Shown: piece after piece, positions 4,311 to 5,854 of the stretch
Layout: each line of letters starts with the position of its first letter
Position numbering within the stretch: position 1 is the stretch's first letter
From: an uncultured Collinsella sp.
Lineage (GTDB): Bacteria; Actinomycetota; Coriobacteriia; Coriobacteriales; Coriobacteriaceae
DNA length: 5,854 bases
Assembly (NCBI GenBank): GCA_902468045.1
Contig: CABQXG010000101.1
Span: 1 to 5,854, forward strand
Direction: 5' to 3'
Program-made: the position numbers and the translations under genes
Notes under the pieces: model-generated
Database searches by the model: none
Told to the model about the DNA's origin: nothing
Seen by the model: only the letters and a program-made list of their open reading frames with translations

Positions 4311-5854
4311 ATGGCTCGACTGCATGTAATGGAACGCAGCCACGCTCAGGCCGTCATGGACGACCTGCACGATGCGCTCGGACGCCGTCTGGCGGTGAGT
4401 TCGCTCGCCCCGTGTCCCGTTGAGTTTACGGCGGCGCTCGTCAACCTGTGCTCCACCCAGAGCTGCGGCAAGTGCACGCCCTGCCGTGTGGGCCTGAGCG
4501 CGCTGAGCGACCTGCTTGCCGATGTGCTCGAAGGGCGCGCCGATGAGTCCACGCTCAACCTGATTGAGCGCACGGCCCGCACCATCTACCTTTCGAGCGA
4601 CTGCGCCATCGGCTACGAGGCCGGCGCCATGGCACTCACGGCTATTCGCGGCTTTCGCGACGATTTTGAGCACCACATCCGCGAGCACTCCTGCGGCTTT
4701 GACCGCGAGGCTCGCGTCCCGTGTGTCTCGGGCTGCCCGGCGCACGTCGACATTCCCGGTTACATCTCGCTCGTCGAGGCAGGCCGTTATGCCGACGCCG
4801 TCAAGGTCATCCGCAAGAACAACCCACTGCCGCTCGTCTGCGGCTTGGTGTGCGAGCATCCCTGCGAGATGCACTGCCGCCGTGGCATGGTCGATGATCC
4901 CATGAACATTCTCGCCCTCAAGCGTTTTGCCGTTGAGCACAGTGACCTCAACGACCACAAGCCGCATGTAGTGGACAACACCGGTAAGCGCGTCTCCGTG
5001 ATCGGCGGCGGCCCGGCTGGCCTTTCCTGTGCCTACTACCTGGCCGTGATGGGCCACAAGGTGACCATTTTTGAGCAGCGCCACCACTTGGGCGGCATGC
5101 TGCGCTACGGCATCCCCAGCTATCGTCTGCCGCGCGAGCGCCTGCAGGCCGAGATCGACTGGATCTTGAGCGCCGGCATCGACGTTGAGCTCGATCACTC
5201 CGTCAACGGCGAGGAGCTTGCCCGCCTGCGCGACGAGTTCGATGCCGTCTACCTGGCCATCGGTGCCCACAGCGATAAGAAGCTCGGCCTTCCGGGCGAA
5301 GAGGCGCCCGGCGTGGAGTCGGCCGTCAAGATGCTGCGTGCCATCGGTGACGACGAACTGCCCGACCTGAGCGGCCAGCGCGTGTGCGTCATCGGCGGCG
5401 GCAACGTGGCCATGGACGTGGCGCGCTCCGCCGTGCGCTGCGGCGCCGAAAAGGTAAGCGTCGTCTACCGCCGTCGCATCTGCGATATGACGGCTCAGGA
5501 CGCCGAAATCGCCGGCGCCCAGGCCGAGGGTTGCGAGGTTCTGGAGCTCACGGCGCCGCTCGCCATCGAGACGGGCGAAGATGGTCGCGTGAGCGGCCTG
5601 CGCGTGCAACCGCAGATTATCGGCGAGCCTCGCCGTGGGCGTCCGGCCCCGCGTGCCGCAGCCACGCCCGAGCGCGTCATTCCCTGCGAGCGCGTGTTTG
5701 TGGCCATTGGCCAGGACATCGATTCCAAGCCGTTTGAGGACATGGGCATCGCCTGCAAGTGGGGTCGCGTCGTTACCGATTCGGACGGCGCCGTGCCCAA
5801 CTTCGATGGCCTCTTTAGCGGCGGCGACTGCCAGACCGGTCCCGCCACCGTCAT
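4311..5854 (+). CDS. Iron-sulfur FAD-dependent NAD(P)H oxidoreductase, NuoF-type 4Fe-4S segment fused to GltD-like module (3' end outside window)
   Basis: The frame stays open for 514 codons to the window edge, so the C-terminus is missing. Residues 40-125 resemble the C-terminal iron-sulfur region of NuoF/HydB. SCGKCTPCR gives C52, C55 and C58, and C98 lies 39 residues on (SDCAIG), close to the NuoF cluster spacing. The flavin/NADH-binding front part of NuoF is absent. Residues 135-210 are a GltD-type cysteine-rich domain: PCVSGCPAHVDIPGYI (C138, C142) and CGLVCEHPCEMHC (C177, C181, C185, C189). An FAD-binding fold follows (VIGGGPAGLSCAYYLA, 230-245), then an NAD(P)H fold (VIGGGNVAMDVARSA, 360-374, with VYRRR at 385-389 favouring NADPH), then the second FAD motif (LFSGGDC, 501-507). 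It likely passes electrons between NAD(P)H and ferredoxin or a partner enzyme in the cytoplasm. The partner, perhaps a formate dehydrogenase or hydrogenase, would lie downstream and is not seen. ATG 4311 has RBS GAGAGGGG, 5 nt upstream. The gene is GC-rich and independent of the sugar operon. Confidence 0.88.
   Translation, partial: MARLHVMERSHAQAVMDDLHDALGRRLAVSSLAPCPVEFTAALVNLCSTQSCGKCTPCRVGLSALSDLLADVLEGRADESTLNLIERTARTIYLSSDCAIGYEAGAMALTAIRGFRDDFEHHIREHSCGFDREARVPCVSGCPAHVDIPGYISLVEAGRYADAVKVIRKNNPLPLVCGLVCEHPCEMHCRRGMVDDPMNILALKRFAVEHSDLNDHKPHVVDNTGKRVSVIGGGPAGLSCAYYLAVMGHKVTIFEQRHHLGGMLRYGIPSYRLPRERLQAEIDWILSAGIDVELDHSVNGEELARLRDEFDAVYLAIGAHSDKKLGLPGEEAPGVESAVKMLRAIGDDELPDLSGQRVCVIGGGNVAMDVARSAVRCGAEKVSVVYRRRICDMTAQDAEIAGAQAEGCEVLELTAPLAIETGEDGRVSGLRVQPQIIGEPRRGRPAPRAAATPERVIPCERVFVAIGQDIDSKPFEDMGIACKWGRVVTDSDGAVPNFDGLFSGGDCQTGPATV

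Noticed and set aside
4245..5609. A 454-codon open frame on the minus strand opposite the flavoprotein gene
   Set aside because: It is antisense to a gene with clear FAD, NAD(P)H and iron-sulfur motifs. It shows Ala/His/Val-rich composition and no family signature, so it is a codon-bias shadow.
1..5854. tRNA, rRNA, CRISPR array, insertion sequence or phage attachment site
   Set aside because: No cloverleaf-like segment, ordered direct repeats with spacers, transposase-like protein or terminal repeats were seen on reading the window.

Overview
The window looks like chromosomal DNA of a fairly GC-rich, saccharolytic, anaerobic Gram-positive-type bacterium. A gut Actinobacterium of the Coriobacteriia (Collinsella-like) is my best guess. 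It rests on strong C/G preference at third codon positions, PTS sugar uptake with BglG/LicT-type control, and an iron-sulfur flavoprotein typical of anaerobes. The taxon is inferred from style, not from any marker gene.

Region 1 (1-4130) is an alpha-glucoside utilisation unit, all on the + strand. It holds a short leader (1-97), a BglG/LicT-family PRD transcriptional antiterminator (98-952), and a 99-nt structured intergenic leader. A GlvC/MalX-like PTS EIICB permease (1052-2668) follows. Three bases after its stop comes a glycoside hydrolase family 4 6-phospho-alpha-glucosidase (2672-4054), and a strong stem-loop terminator (about 4082-4130) closes the unit. The expected logic is that the permease imports and phosphorylates a disaccharide such as maltose, and the GH4 enzyme splits the phosphodisaccharide into glucose 6-phosphate and a free sugar. 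The antiterminator, itself controlled by PTS phosphorylation, would switch expression on when substrate is present. The permease has no EIIA domain, so a phosphate donor must be encoded elsewhere.

Region 2 (4131-4310) is an intergenic stretch unusually dense in inverted repeats. It has a perfect 9-bp dyad just after the terminator, two overlapping and mutually exclusive small hairpins, and a GC hairpin just before the next ribosome binding site. I found no convincing promoter in it.

Region 3 (4311 to the window end) is the first 514 codons of a multi-domain iron-sulfur flavoprotein. It joins a NuoF-type 4Fe-4S segment to a GltD-like module (cysteine-rich domain plus FAD and NAD(P)H domains). 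Such proteins usually serve as electron-transfer partners of a redox enzyme, but the partner and the 3' end lie outside the window.

The most interesting things are this NuoF(C-terminal)/GltD fusion with its structured leader, and the possibility that both leaders of the sugar unit carry diverged antiterminator target sites, as in the E. coli bgl operon. No tRNA, rRNA, CRISPR array, insertion sequence or attachment site was seen.
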